DNA from: Romanomermis culicivorax
Taxonomy: Eukaryota; Nematoda; Enoplea; Mermithida; Mermithidae
Assembly (NCBI GenBank): GCA_963922205.1
Contig: CAWUHX010000118.1
Location: forward strand, 372,001-436,000
Reading direction: 5' to 3'
Length of the DNA stretch: 64,000 nt
Positions 46,331-57,599 of this stretch are shown here, in pieces. The notes below the pieces were generated by a model, which had not been told where the DNA came from, made no database searches, and saw only the letters and a list, made by a program, of their open reading frames with translations. Position 1 is the stretch's first letter, and every line of letters starts with the position of its first letter. The translations under genes and the position numbers were made by a program.

Positions 46331-47010
46331 CAATTTTAAGTCTCAGAACTTTTGATACTCTGGCATACATAGGCTCCATTGTCATACAAATTTTGATAAA
46401 TAATTTTAATGAGCGGCGAGGTATATGTGGTGAGATTACAGTAGTGAATGTAGATGAGAGCAATCGAGAAAATATCACTGAATTGATATGGCTACAGTAA
46501 TTTGCCAGTGAAGCTGTTCCAGAGATGGATCTGCAAGTTAAACTGCTTGTAAAGTTGCACAAAAAACAGACAACACATTACAACAACATAGAACGTAGAA
46601 AAACATCCCAATGCATGCCCAGCAATCTCATTCCAAGCATTCCATTACAAAATTTTGTGAAAGAGAGAGATAGACTGCATCATTGACTTTTGATAGCATT
46701 AATTTCATTTAAATGAATCTTCGTTTCACAACTCCATCTTTTTTATACTAGGCAAAGCATTGAAAAGAGCCCTTTTGATTTCTACAGTCTATGCTGCTGA
46801 ACTGTCGACATGCACCAAAAGCTATATCATGTAATATGTATGGGAGGTGAAACTGCTCATATACAGTAAAATATGCAATTTCGCTCTTAAAAATTGTTGA
46901 ATATGGCATGCCTAAAATAGCGAACTATATGTTTAAGCTTGCTAGCAAGAATCGATGTATTATTTTCAAAATATAACATTTTACATTCACTGCGCTTATT
47001 TTCATTTCAG
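46331..47010. other. Upstream region of the protease gene
   Basis: No recognisable ORF. It would hold the promoter, or the outron if the gene is trans-spliced. No clear TATA box with a fixed distance can be named. Confidence 0.35.
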
Positions 47011-47084
47011 ACAAACGTTCTTGATCGAAAATGGTTTATGTTACTGTATTATTATCACGCTGTATATTAGCTTGCCACATCACT
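47011..47084 (+). CDS. Exon 1: signal peptide
   Basis: The acceptor TTTCATTTCAG ends at 47010, the ATG is at 47031, and the donor GTAAGT starts at 47085 (phase 0). MVYVTVLLSRCILACHIT is short and hydrophobic. An acceptor just 20 bp before the ATG implies a 5' UTR intron or spliced-leader addition. Confidence 0.65.
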
Positions 47085-50000
47085 GTAAGTATACCATTCC
47101 CATATTTGCAGAAAATTTTTATCATTCTCAATTGACTCTGTGGAATATTGTTGCATGCTATATTTTGGGCCATTCATGTAATTGAACAGTAGCTAAGGCA
47201 CAATTGGGAGTTGTTAGAATTTCTTTAGACAGAGCTTGAAGAATGGATATGCTTGTTTTTCGGACCACCTTGACCTCCTGTGGATAGAGTACAAAAACAT
47301 TCAATCATGAAGAGAATTATGTCAAGCTGCTCTCTTCAAATGGCTGCTTAGGTCAGAAGACGTCAGCAACATGAGCAAAGATGCTACCAGCTTGCACATG
47401 GCTGATTACTGCAGGTTTAGGGCTTCCTATAAGTTGAGGCCAATACAGTGCAACAGTTTTCCATAAGACTAAACACAACCTTCAGTTGCAGCATCACATA
47501 AGTTTGCTGAGACTGGAACTAACACATGCTTGCAATCGAAAAGCAATCAGGGCTGCTCCAGATACTTCCTGCAGGCTAAAATGCAATACAGTAGATACTC
47601 ACTATAATAGTGAGGTACTGTAAGCATTCAAATGTCCTTCTCCTATGGCAAAGATGTCGGGGTTGCCACAGGTGCACGTGTTCAGCTTCCGGCGTCGGTG
47701 CGCAGGCGGAAGGATGCAGCAAAAAGTGGCAAAAAAAGAAAAGAAAATTCGCATGGAGAAATGTGGCCGCTGTTCCACGTGTTTTTGTGTTTATTTTCAT
47801 TCTAAAAAATATTATGTGTTTTGTTGGAAGAAAGTAAAGTAAAGTAAAGTAAAGTAAAGTAAAGTAAAGTAAAGTAAAGTAAAGTAAAGTAAAGTAAAGT
47901 AAAGTAAAGTAAAGTAAAGTAAAGTAAAGTAAAGTAAAGTAAAGTAAAGTAAAGTAAAGTAAAGTAAAGTAAAGTAAAGTAAAGTAAAGTAAAGTAAAGT
48001 AAAATAAAGTAAAGTAAAGTAAAGTAAAGCAAAGTAAAGTAAAGTAAAGTAAAGTAAAGTAAAGTAAAGTAAAGTAAAGTAAAGTAAAGTAAAGTAATCT
48101 TATGAGTAAATCTAGCATTTTATAATATGGAAAATTGAAAATCTTTCTGGTACTCCATGTTGGAATGAGGAAGAAATTGCAAATTATTAGCTTGATTCTT
48201 AATTATTCCCCAATTTAGTAAAAACATTTTTTTGTAGGGTAGAAATCTGAAATATTTCTAGGTATTCTATACTGGAATAAGGTAATAATGTAAATTATTT
48301 TTATTATGATAATTACTATTATTATAATGTGAGTGAACTAACTAGAATTATGGTATGATTTTCATGTGAAGAAAAACCTTTGAGGAGAAAAATAAAGGCT
48401 ATGACTATGTCTGAGTTTGGAACTTGTGAAATGGACAAAGATCATGTAACATGTACACAAGCATACACTGAAAACATGTCAGCTGACAACTTTTCTGCGT
48501 GTGTGATTTTCAGATTTGCCTATCGAATCCACTGTGGAGTCGTCTCAAGCGAGTTAAGGCTGATGAAGATGCAGAACCTCATTCAAAACCTTGGATGGTG
48601 TCCTTGCAAAGAAAATGTGGTTCATTCCTCATCAGTCGCAAGCCTCATCTTTTTTTAACTGATGTTCATGAAGGATCATCAGATATTTTGCTCACTGCAG
48701 CACACTGCATTGTGCCTGCTTCGTAAGTGTAATTGTTTGTGTTCAATCATTGCATTTTCAGTTGGCCATTTTAGTGCGAGTCTCAAAAATCAATACTTTT
48801 ATAGTATTGGGGACAGTAAAACTGCCAAAAAACTCACATTTTAATATAAAAGATATCATTGCACACAAAAATGCTAGCAGCCAGAGAATTTACAGAAAAT
48901 GTTATAATTTGGTTTCAGTTAGTTGGAACTAGAAAATTTGGGTTTTTTACTGAACTATTATATGTTGAAAATTATCTTTTCCTTTTATTTTTTCTTGTAT
49001 AATCTGGTTTTACTGATAATTTAGTCACATTTTACCCTTTTTGGAATGAAAATAGACTTTTCATGATTCAAAGAGCTCTCATCACTATTGTATAAAGGTC
49101 ATCAGATGGTTCAGTCTTGTACCCAGAAGGTAAAGCGTTTAAGCCACCAACTGTGTGTTGTATTCCTGATGTTTCAGCAGCATGGATTTTTGCATATAAC
49201 AAACATATACAAAATTGAGTTTTGCATCTGGTGGACAATTTCTGTAGAGCTTTTCAACATTTTTTTTTACTTTTCTACAATTGCATATGACCAACATATA
49301 ACAAACAGATATACAGGGCATTACAGTTTTGAAGCTTGGCTACTATTTGGATGGTCCTTATTAAATATTTTCATTCCTTGAAAATGTTAATCAAATTTTC
49401 AGACATGATCCAGCCTTCAATATACAGTACCCATCGATCGTTGCTTCACTGGGGAAACATAATTTAGCAGTATACAATGAACCACACCAAGTTAAAATAC
49501 CTGTTGAGAAAGCAATCATTCATGAGCAATACCGTTCCTACTATAATGATATTGCCATTATCAAATTGGAAAAACCAGTACAGTTCAATGAATATATACG
49601 ACCGATTGCTTTGTCCCAATTCACTCTAGACGACGTCGAAAATTGCTCTTTGAGTGGATGGGGCAAGAGCCAAAATGGAGGTATGATTCATCTGTCTCTG
49701 ATTCAAAATCATTGAGTAGAAAAGTATGATTGGAAAAAAACGAAAAAGTGAGCTACAATCGCAATAACACAAAAAATCAGGCTGAAAATATGGTTTAACA
49801 ACATGTTCGACATCACTGTTTTGTGGGAATTTGTTGAGATCCGATGGTTGTCAAGAAGTTGCAGCAGAGAAATAAAAAGTTTCCTTCACCTGCTGAGAGT
49901 ATTAGAGTTCACATGCATTCCTATAATTGGAAGGCGCACATAAATTCCCAGTAAGCTATGCACTCAAAATTCTCAGCTGTTCCAATCTGCAGAAGTATGA

Positions 50001-53000
50001 TGCCTACCCTTCATTATAATTAGATTTCAAGATACTTCCAGAAAACATAATTGTAAAACTAGTGTCCTGACTTATTTTTAACAATCTTGTTGTTGAAGAC
50101 TTTGGACAACTGTGTTTTAACTGTCATAATTTTCAATGTACCTCATACCATTGCATTGCCCTATTTGTAACACAGCACAATATCATGTTCATACTCACAT
50201 TGCTTATGCATAATGTTAGAGCATACTTATTTCCTGTGTATCCTAGCAAATATATTACAACCTTTTTCAGAAAGCGGGTTTTTAAACTGTTGTAGAAAAC
50301 TTGTACATTGATAAAATACAACAACCCTGTCCCCAGTGTAAAATTTTTTGAGTACATGCCCACTGTAAAACTTTTCAGTACATGTACAAAATTTGGGTAA
50401 AGATGCATGTTTTTTAAGTGTTGATATATCACCATTGCACTTCTGGAGAGAATGGAGGCGATTTGAGACTTCATCATATAGTCACACTTAACTTGTCTTT
50501 TCAGCATTAAAGACAACAGTTTTGATGGGCATGGTCGATTCAGGGACACTCTACCATGCAAAACATAGAGTGAATCCAGGCATATCTTCAGTAAGCACTC
50601 ATTAATATGAAGAAAATGGTCACTGACCACTACAATAACTTTGCTTTTGAGAAATGTTGGTTATCTTGAACACAATTTTTTTCAATTGAAGAACAAAAAG
50701 TTTATCCTTGAGTACGCAAATCAAAGTTATGGCTTTGAATATGACCTTCTATGCACCTCCATAAAAATTTCGACCTCTAACTTGAGTTTCAGTTTACAGG
50801 CTCCAAATTAAATAGTTTTATTCGAAGAAGTAGATGGAGAAGAGTTAAAAACTGATTGAATTTTAATACATTTTTTTGACCCAAAAATCTATCTCACTAT
50901 TCCACTTGGTCAGGTTTTTCAATCACCAAAATTTCTTTTGTATCCAATGTAAATGACCCATTTCACACTTTTTTGGCAGGGTGACTCTGGAAGCCCAATT
51001 GTTTGTACCAAAGATAATAATGTGGTGGCACAAGCTATTGTATCACATTACAGAAGCCATGAAGATGAATGGGATAGCAATGAATTTTTTGTGGACATTG
51101 TGGAATATTTGCCATGGATATTGAAAACATTGGATAAAATAGATGATCCATATTTTTACCACCAGGAACTATTGCCCTATCGATCTTTCCTGGCTACTAA
51201 CAACTTGACCCTAGAGATATTGAAGTACTATTCTGTGGGTGCTGGTTTATCATTGAATGTCTTTGAGAGGAAATTAAACCTCAAAGTGGCAGCCAATTAT
51301 GATGAAAGATGGCTAGACAGAAATTTTTATAGGCATTTTTATGTAAAACGTGATGTATTTTTTATTCTTGGTATTTTTGGCTATGAAATTGTGGCTGATG
51401 CGCTAACATGTGCTGTGCTTTGTTATGACAAAAATAGTGGAGGGATTTGCAGCTATGTTCAGTCTGCAAAGCGTTGTTATTTTTCCAAAGGTGGAATATA
51501 TGGACCATCATCAGAGGTATCATTCGATAGTCGACAATTGGTGGTCATCTACTCAGAAGAAGATTCTGGTAATACATAATCCATAAAACAAGATATGTTT
51601 GAGCTTTTATTATTTATAGAGCTAAAATATACCCAACAATCAGATAAGTTGATGTCATTGAATGCACAGTTTGATATGCAGTCAATGCGGCCAACATGGA
51701 ATATCAGTGTTCTGTTAATGGATGGCCCGTTTCACTGCACTGGTCAAATGTCCAGCTCAAAGTATCCAGAAGTAGAAGTATCAACTAGCTGTGTGAGTGG
51801 AGTTGGCACAAGGTGGGCTGATTAGACTATGTTTTTTCAGCTGTCCAACACATTTCAGTCAAAGCTGTAAAATATGAACTTAGCCATTATGATCACTGAG
51901 CAAGGTTTAGAATGTAGAGAGATCTTTTCATGTCAGATCATAAAAATGATTCCATGATAAGGAGAAGAATTGAAAATGTTCTGAAATGACAATATTTGCA
52001 TAACCTGAGTGGTCATGTTAATGAGCTGATGGAACCTGCACATGTAGTTTACCTTGCGCTGCTATGAACCTGCAAAAAGTATACCCAAGAATCTGCAGTT
52101 TGACAGAAGTATTAAATTGGCAATCTATAGCACCATAGGACATAAGGCTAATTATAAATAACTCAAATACCAAGTTTCCCTTTTTAGGTTGGATGACACA
52201 ATTTCAGATGTCACAGTGCTTTCGATGGGTAGAAGGCATGAAGACTATGGAGTGTTGAGTTTTAATGACTCATTTGAAATGACTAAAGCTGAGCTATTTT
52301 TGGGTTTTAACACATCATTCAATATTGGATATCCAGAAGTGAATATTCCAGTGACAAAATACCCTGTTCTACGGGAATATGAACCATCATTCGGTGGTTT
52401 TATGCTCAAACCTCATGCAGCACCCTGGATTGTAAGCCTGCGAAAAAAGGAACGAGGAGAGTACTGTGTTGGCGCACTACTGAATGAATCATTAATAACA
52501 AGAGCAGGACGAAATGACAGGACAAGGTTTCTACTATCAACAACACGTTGTTACAAAGAGAGGTAAATTTGTTTAATTTTGAAGTCTGGAACCCATTCCA
52601 CTACTTATAGTTATTGCACAAAGGTCTTCAAATTAACTATGCAGTGGAACATTATCAAGTTCTGGAAGTTCACTAGCAATATGACCCTGCAGCATTGTGT
52701 AGGAAATTGCCGGGGGGATTAAAAAGTAAAACCAATGATGTGAAATTTTAAGTAGCAGACCAGTGCCTATGCTTATATTCAAGCCCATCTCACTATAGCC
52801 GTGATCATACTATAACCACTGTATCATTATAGCCACAATATCACTACAGCCACTATTGCACTACAGCTAATGTATCAGAATAGCCACCAAAATCTCACTA
52901 GAGGCACCAGGATGCATAATAATGATCTTGCTACAGCCACCAGTGTCACATACCAAAAGTGTCACTACATCCAAAGTTTCGGAAGAGCTACTCAACAGAC

Positions 53001-56000
53001 AATGCAGAAAATTACTTGTTTTTCTGCACAATGAATATTTTGGGCATCGTATTTTTTAATTATCCATCTATTTTTGGAAAAATAACTGTTAACCCATCAA
53101 ATGTGCTATATGACACAAAAAGTGACTGATTTGAAGATCAATTTGATCATTATTTTGGTCATTTATTATAGGATGGCGAAAATTTTCGAATCTTTTTCTT
53201 GTGACACCAAAGTTTGTGTCAACCCTGGTGTATACCTGATCCTGCTGCCTTGGAGCTGGAGCTCAAGTACTATGAGTCTGATGGCATACTCATAAACCAC
53301 GGTTTCACTCACACGTACAACAGGTTTCAAATGCAGCAGCTCCAAGACAGTGTAACCAGTGATAAGCCAGGGTTGACAAAAACTTACGTGTCGCAAGAGA
53401 AAGATTCAAAAATGTTCACCATCCTATAATAAATGAACAGAATAATGATCAAATTTTTGTTGAAATCAGTCACTTTTTGCATCACGTAGTGCGTGATGGG
53501 TTAACAGTTATCCATGCAAAAATAGACGGATAATTAAAATATAGGATGCCCAAAATATTTATTGTGCAGAAAAACAAGTAATTTTCTGCATTATCTGTGG
53601 AGTGGCTCTTCTGAGACATTGGCTGTAGTGAAATTTTTGACATGTGACACTGGTGGCTGTAGCGACATCATTATTATGCATCGTGGTGGTTCTAGTGAGA
53701 TTTTGGTGTATATTCTGATACATTAGCTATAGTGAGATGGTGGCTACAGTGATGCGCAATCCTAAAATTTTTTTAATCTGGGGCCCAAAATGTTTTACAT
53801 GTAGTTTGTAGTATTCTTGAATTTCTAATTATGTATAGTGGGTCTGATGATTATGTGCCGTTCCGAAGAAAATTTCCAAAAGCTGATATGTATCATTGTG
53901 TAAGAAAAACCATTTTAAAGCAACAACTTAATGGCTGTCATGGTGCAAGCTAAAAAGTTTCTAGGATAAATTTTGGCAAGGAAATCAAAATCTTTCCAAC
54001 TTTGCATAGATTGAGCAGAAAATTTCTTCCTAGGCTAAATCGACGTGGAACACTGAACATGATTGCTGGTCACTTTTTTTTGGACTTGGATGGCTATTAT
54101 GAACAAACTGGAGTTGTCAAAAAACGCCACGTTTACCCCTACTATGGTCAATTAAATGTCACACTGGATGACTGGCCCCTAATTATGGAACTTGGAGATG
54201 ATATAGTTTTCAATTCATATGTTCAACCACTGGATTTAGTGACGAATGAATCAGTTAGCTTGGATGATTGGAGTCTTGCAACTGTAAGCTGGGATAGAGG
54301 TAAGTTTCATGCAGCAGTGCATTCTCTTCTTGCTTCATCATGCAGCCTTCTTGGGGCATACCGTTATTATTACAGTCTCGAATTCACAACACAAGTCAAG
54401 AACACAGATGGTTTTCTCGCACCTGGTAAAGATCAATTTTTCAGATACATCGGATATAGATTCAGATTCAAAAAATGTGATATTTTGTTCTAGATTCAGG
54501 ACACTAGATTCAGGTTGGGTCCGGAGAGATCTGGATGTTGTACATAACATGTTTATGTGAACAAATAATCAATTATGTATGTTAAATAACTTGAAATCAA
54601 CCTGTAATAATTTGAGCTTTTTCTTTATTTTCACTAATTATTAATGAAATGAGAATCAAGCAATAGCTCACACTATTTTGACAGATTTTTTTGCATACTT
54701 CCTTCAGCATCATTCAGGAATGACAAAAAAGTATTGCAGTGACAATTTTTCGCTCTTCCAATAAACATAACTCTAAAAAATCATTGTTACTTGGATAGTA
54801 ATTTGTTGAGCTTAGAAATGGCCATGAATGAGGATGAAAAAGAAAGTCAATAATGTCAAGATTAGACAACTGAACCTCACCTGACAATGTTCATGGAAAA
54901 TATGAAACATACTGTAAACAGGGGCAACTTTGGAAATGGAGGTAATGGTGGACAAATTTTACAATTTTGGAATTCATTAGTTTTTTTCACCATCTATTCT
55001 GTTTTACCTAATGAAATTTATGTCATATTGTAGTTTGTCTTATTGTTAACAAGATTGGTGTGATGCCCTTTAAGGCTGTGATAATTATACTGTACTTTTT
55101 TTAATTTTTGAAGGAATAGTTTTTTTTTGCTGAAAAACTTAGGTAGCAAATTTTTGTGAGTATGAGGCTGTAAATCGCTTTCATTGGAAAATTTTTTTCT
55201 AGTAGCGGGGTAACATCCGTAGCGGGGTAACTTTGGACAAGCAGTTTTTAAATTTTCGTTTGATTTTTATCATGGTGGACCACTGTAAACCTAAATTAGG
55301 TGCCCCAAGACTATCGCAATTGCCTGAAACTATGTGCTTTATATTTAATCATTACATTGTTGAAGCCTTATTTCAATTGTTTCATCATATTTGGTAACTA
55401 ATCTTTGATTGAAATGGTTGTTGAATATTTTTTAAAACTTCCTTTTTATCCAAAGTAACCCCAATTAGTGTTTAACAATGATCTAAACAGACTTTGTGAT
55501 ACAAAATTTGCAATTTCCAAAGTAGTCCCTAACCTTGGGTAACTTTGGACAGACAGTTTCTTTAGAAAAAAGGGAGGATGCAATGAAACTGCATCCTTCT
55601 TTTTTCATGATGATTCTACAGTTAATGGCTGTAACAAAAGTTACATATATTTAAAATTGGTAAGTGCCCAAAGTTACCCCTATTTATGGTATTTAGTAGT
55701 TATTTATCTGGCAGTGACAGTGGAGAGTTCTAGAATTGAACTTGCCAAAAAGCCTGAAGAAACTGCCCTGAACTATTGCTTCATACACAAGCAATAGTTA
55801 AACATGAAGCAAATGAGAAATCTGAAGTGAATGATAAATCCTGACTGTTCAGTCACAGCGTGCAATTCACAATCTTAATCCGTTCTAAGGATGATAAAGT
55901 TGAAATATATTTTTCATCAACTATAATTTGGTTTGTAAATTTGAAAAAAATGATGCAAACTCAATGTGAATAAAATTCCAACCATGCCCGAATCTCAACA

Positions 56001-57569
56001 TTCCAGAAATTGATATCTTGGTCAGATCTGAATCCAGCGATTACACCGGATATTTGCATAAGTGGATCTAGTTCTAGGTATTTTTCGCTTCTCAACTTTT
56101 TATGTTGATGGAATCATTGACTGCACAAAATTTTAGGGAACTGGGTAATGGAAAACATAAAACTCAGATTATATAGCCTGAAAGTCTAAAAAACAGTAGA
56201 AGAACTAAAAATTTGTATCTCAAAAACCCTATGAATATGTATCCATGTCATGAACCACATAGCTGTTCATATTTTTGTGTGATTATTTTCTATCAAGAAT
56301 GTTCAACTTTTCACACCTCGGACATAAATTATGTGTATGTTAGTGGCACATTCACCTTGTATGCAGAAGGTTGGTGGCTCCTGACTCTGACCACACATTA
56401 ATTTTGTGTTCCATCAGACAGCTATATTTGTGCTCACTACAGGTTTTCTATGTTATATCTTCTGCTTTAGACATTTCATATGGAACAAGAATTCGATTCT
56501 GATTAGTCCTGATTTCACACCTTTTATTCTTTTGTTTAAATTATAGAGAAATATTATGGTCCGCAGTATGCTATACCTTTGCGAATCAATCAATCAAATT
56601 TGAGCATTAATGGTAACATAAAATTGGATGACATGTCAACAATCGTGACTGAACGTCTGTATCGTATCAATGACAACATTATCAACAAGATGGTGAGATA
56701 ACCACTGTATGTGTTGTAACAATGCCATTCAGACAAAAAACTATGGAATCAGATCCTAGAAATTTTGGATACAAACCATGAAAAGCAATAGCCAAAGCAT
56801 GCCTGGTTCAAAAATTGTTGGATCTGATTTGTAAAATAAGCAAATGAATCAAAATTCACATTTCTACAGTTGGGTAACTTCAAGGCTATTGTTTTTCTAT
56901 TCTTTTCAACCTTGATTTTGGTTAGTTCCTCGATGGTGAAAAAAATCAGTGAAGCAGAGAAACTTCCACAATGCGTTGAGCGTATTGTAGCTTTAGCTTT
57001 TGATGTGATTACTATTATTACTGTTAAAGTTCCCATCATTTACTGTTAGCTAGTCTACCTGAACTTGCAATTTCCAAATTATATTTCCTGTTCTTTCACA
57101 ACACTGCTTCGGCCAAAAATTTGGCTTGTTCAACCATCTGGGGCTTCAGCAATCTGGAATTTTATGAAGAAATTTGGATTCATTGGCTAATTTTTTGAAT
57201 CAATGCTAGATTTTGGTAACCTAAATTGATTCATGTATCACAAATTTTTCGAGGTTTTTGAACCAAATTTTGCCAATTTTGAGGTTCATTGTTTCATCTT
57301 ATCCACTAAGAATGTAAATCACAACATTTTAGAGACAGTCAATTTTATGCAATTTATCATATGAGTAATATTTTTTTCTCATTCCACAGGATGCAGTGAG
57401 CAACCCATTAATTATATGCCACAAGATGAATAAAAACTGTGGCTTATTAGGTTTCTATTTGCAATCACCGAGCCCAGATTCGACGAATGTGGAAGAATAT
57501 TTTATGCTGAATTCGTATTTGGGATGGATCAGAAATGTTTTGGATAAATCAATAACAAATTTTTCATGA
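47031..57569 (+). CDS. Secreted tandem trypsin-like protein (one active-looking domain plus decayed domains), 10 exons
   Basis: Join 47031-47084, 48514-48722, 49403-49680, 50505-50590, 50980-51568, 51620-51812, 52188-52562, 54034-54299, 56547-56692, 57390-57569: 2376 nt, 791 residues, every junction GT-AG and in phase. Order: signal peptide; S1 domain 1 with an activation-like site (KRVKADEDAEPHS) and triad TAAHC, YYNDIAIIKLE, GDSGSP; a PAN/apple-like Cys segment; a decayed half-domain; and a full domain 2 in which His is Arg (STTRC) and Ser is Val (DAVSNP). The four exons of domains 1 and 2 have the same intron phases (2, 1, 0), so they arose by internal duplication. It probably acts outside the cell, with dead domains perhaps binding substrate or regulating, as in polyserase-like proteins. 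Exon 4 is the weakest call: it fits phase and length but lacks the usual cysteines. Confidence 0.8.
47655..47830 (-). mobile_element. Inverse fragment of the TGTTAGGC-family LTR in intron 1
   Basis: TGTCGGGGTTGCC..., GGATGCAGCAAAAAGTGGCA matches, inverted, the right end of 19714-21069. It is cut short by the AAAGT array. Confidence 0.65.
47831..48095 (+). repeat. (AAAGT)n microsatellite, about 53 units
   Basis: Nearly perfect pentamer array with only a few single-base interruptions (near 48004 and 48030). It is in intron 1 of the protease gene. Confidence 0.98.
48514..48722 (+). CDS. Exon 2: activation site and catalytic His
   Basis: TTTTCAG acceptor, GTAAGT donor, phase 0 to 2. LKRVKADEDAEPHSKPWMVS then ILLTAAHCIVPAS. 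VKAD replaces the usual IVGG after the activation Arg. Confidence 0.88.
48793..48930 (+). pseudogene. Relic Asp-type exon inside intron 2
   Basis: The frame GTVKLPKNSHFNIKDIIAHK then ASSQRIYRK resembles an S1 Asp-exon start (xLGxxxL...VxxIIxHxxY) but ends in a stop without NDIALI. Similar DNA follows the gene B relic (10930-10995). Probably an old duplicated exon. Confidence 0.35.
49403..49680 (+). CDS. Exon 3: catalytic Asp
   Basis: AATTTTCAG acceptor, GTATGA donor, phase 2 to 1. SYYNDIAIIKLEKPVQFNEY, IRPIALS, CSLSGWGKS are canonical for family S1. Confidence 0.9.
50505..50590 (+). CDS. Exon 4: strand before the Ser loop
   Basis: CTTTTCAG acceptor, GTAAGC donor, 86 nt, phase 1 to 0, joining exons 3 and 5 exactly. 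ALKTTVLMGMVDSG...NPGISS. No Cys and no Asp189 equivalent. Confidence 0.65.
50980..51568 (+). CDS. Exon 5: catalytic Ser, domain 1 end and PAN-like segment
   Basis: Phase 0 to 1. Opens GDSGSPIVC; domain 1 ends near VEYLPWILKTLDK; then a linker and ADALTCAVLCYDKNSGG, with spacing to CSYVQSAKRCYF typical of PAN/apple modules. Confidence 0.88.
51620..51812 (+). CDS. Exon 6: decayed His exon of a half-domain
   Basis: Phase 1 to 2. TWNISVLLMDGPFHCTGQ, then VEVSTSCVSGVGTR. It ends in phase 2 shortly after the degenerate xxxxC position, just like exons 2 and 7. Confidence 0.7.
52188..52562 (+). CDS. Exon 7: remains of an Asp region plus dead His exon of domain 2
   Basis: Phase 2 to 2. The first half (VTVLSMGRRHEDYG, AELFLGFNTSFNIGYPEV) resembles an S1 Asp exon without the Asp. 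The second half is HAAPWIVSLRKKE, YCVGALLNES, FLLSTTRCYKER, with Arg for the catalytic His. Confidence 0.75.
52700..53830. repeat. Foldback palindrome in intron 7
   Basis: Left arm from about 52786 and right arm to about 53756 are inverted copies (GCACAATGAATATTTTGGGC / CAAAATATTTATTGTGC; CACAAAAAGTGACTGATTT / AAATCAGTCACTTTTTGCAT; CCTGGTGTATACC and AGGATGGCGAAAA / TTCACCATCCTATAATAA). The turn is near 53280. The outer arms carry CACTATAGCCA-type tandem words. No ORF. Confidence 0.75.
54034..54299 (+). CDS. Exon 8: domain 2 Asp region
   Basis: TTTCTTCCTAG acceptor chosen (an alternative in-phase one is at 54017), GTAAGT donor, phase 2 to 1. LDDWPLIMELGDDIVFNSYV, VQPLDL, SLATVSWDRG follow NDIALI...FNxYIxPI...GWG. 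Confidence 0.78.
54600..54916. other. Intron 8 sequence without features
   Basis: AT-rich; nothing recognised. Confidence 0.35.
54917..55684. mobile_element. MITE with AAYAGGGGYAACTTTGG ends (768 bp)
   Basis: Inverted ends AACAGGGGCAACTTTGG and, inverted, CCAAAGTTACCCCTATT, flanked by TA on both sides (54915-54916, 55685-55686). Extra internal copies of GGGGTAACTTTGGAC at 55216-55240, 55452 (inverted) and 55535. The TA duplication suggests a Tc1/mariner/pogo-type mover. It lies in intron 8. Confidence 0.75.
56547..56692 (+). CDS. Exon 9: domain 2 strand before the Ser loop
   Basis: AAATTATAG acceptor, GTGAGA donor, phase 1 to 0. YAIPLRINQSNLS ... STIVTERLYRINDN. Same phases as exon 4. Confidence 0.72.
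57390..57569 (+). CDS. Exon 10: dead Ser region and C-terminus
   Basis: ATTCCACAG acceptor, phase 0. DAVSNPLIICHK replaces GDSGSPIVCTK; ends LGWIRNVLDKSITNFS and TGA at 57567. Confidence 0.82.
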   Translation, partial: DAVSNPLIICHKMNKNCGLLGFYLQSPSPDSTNVEEYFMLNSYLGWIRNVLDKSITNFS

Positions 57570-57585
57570 ATTTATTCCTATGAAT

Positions 57586-57591
57586 AATAAA
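57586..57591 (+). terminator. Polyadenylation signal of the protease gene
   Basis: AATAAA 17 bp after the stop codon. Confidence 0.6.
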
Positions 57592-57599
57592 CACAGTAT

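Noticed and set aside
47576-48118. 180-codon minus-strand ORF of repeating LLYFT
   Set aside because: It is only the AAAGT microsatellite read in a frame without stops; five-base repeats give a periodic peptide by chance.
50133-50630. 165-codon minus-strand ORF
   Set aside because: Lies within intron 3 and over exon 4 of the protease gene on the opposite strand; nothing protein-like recognised.
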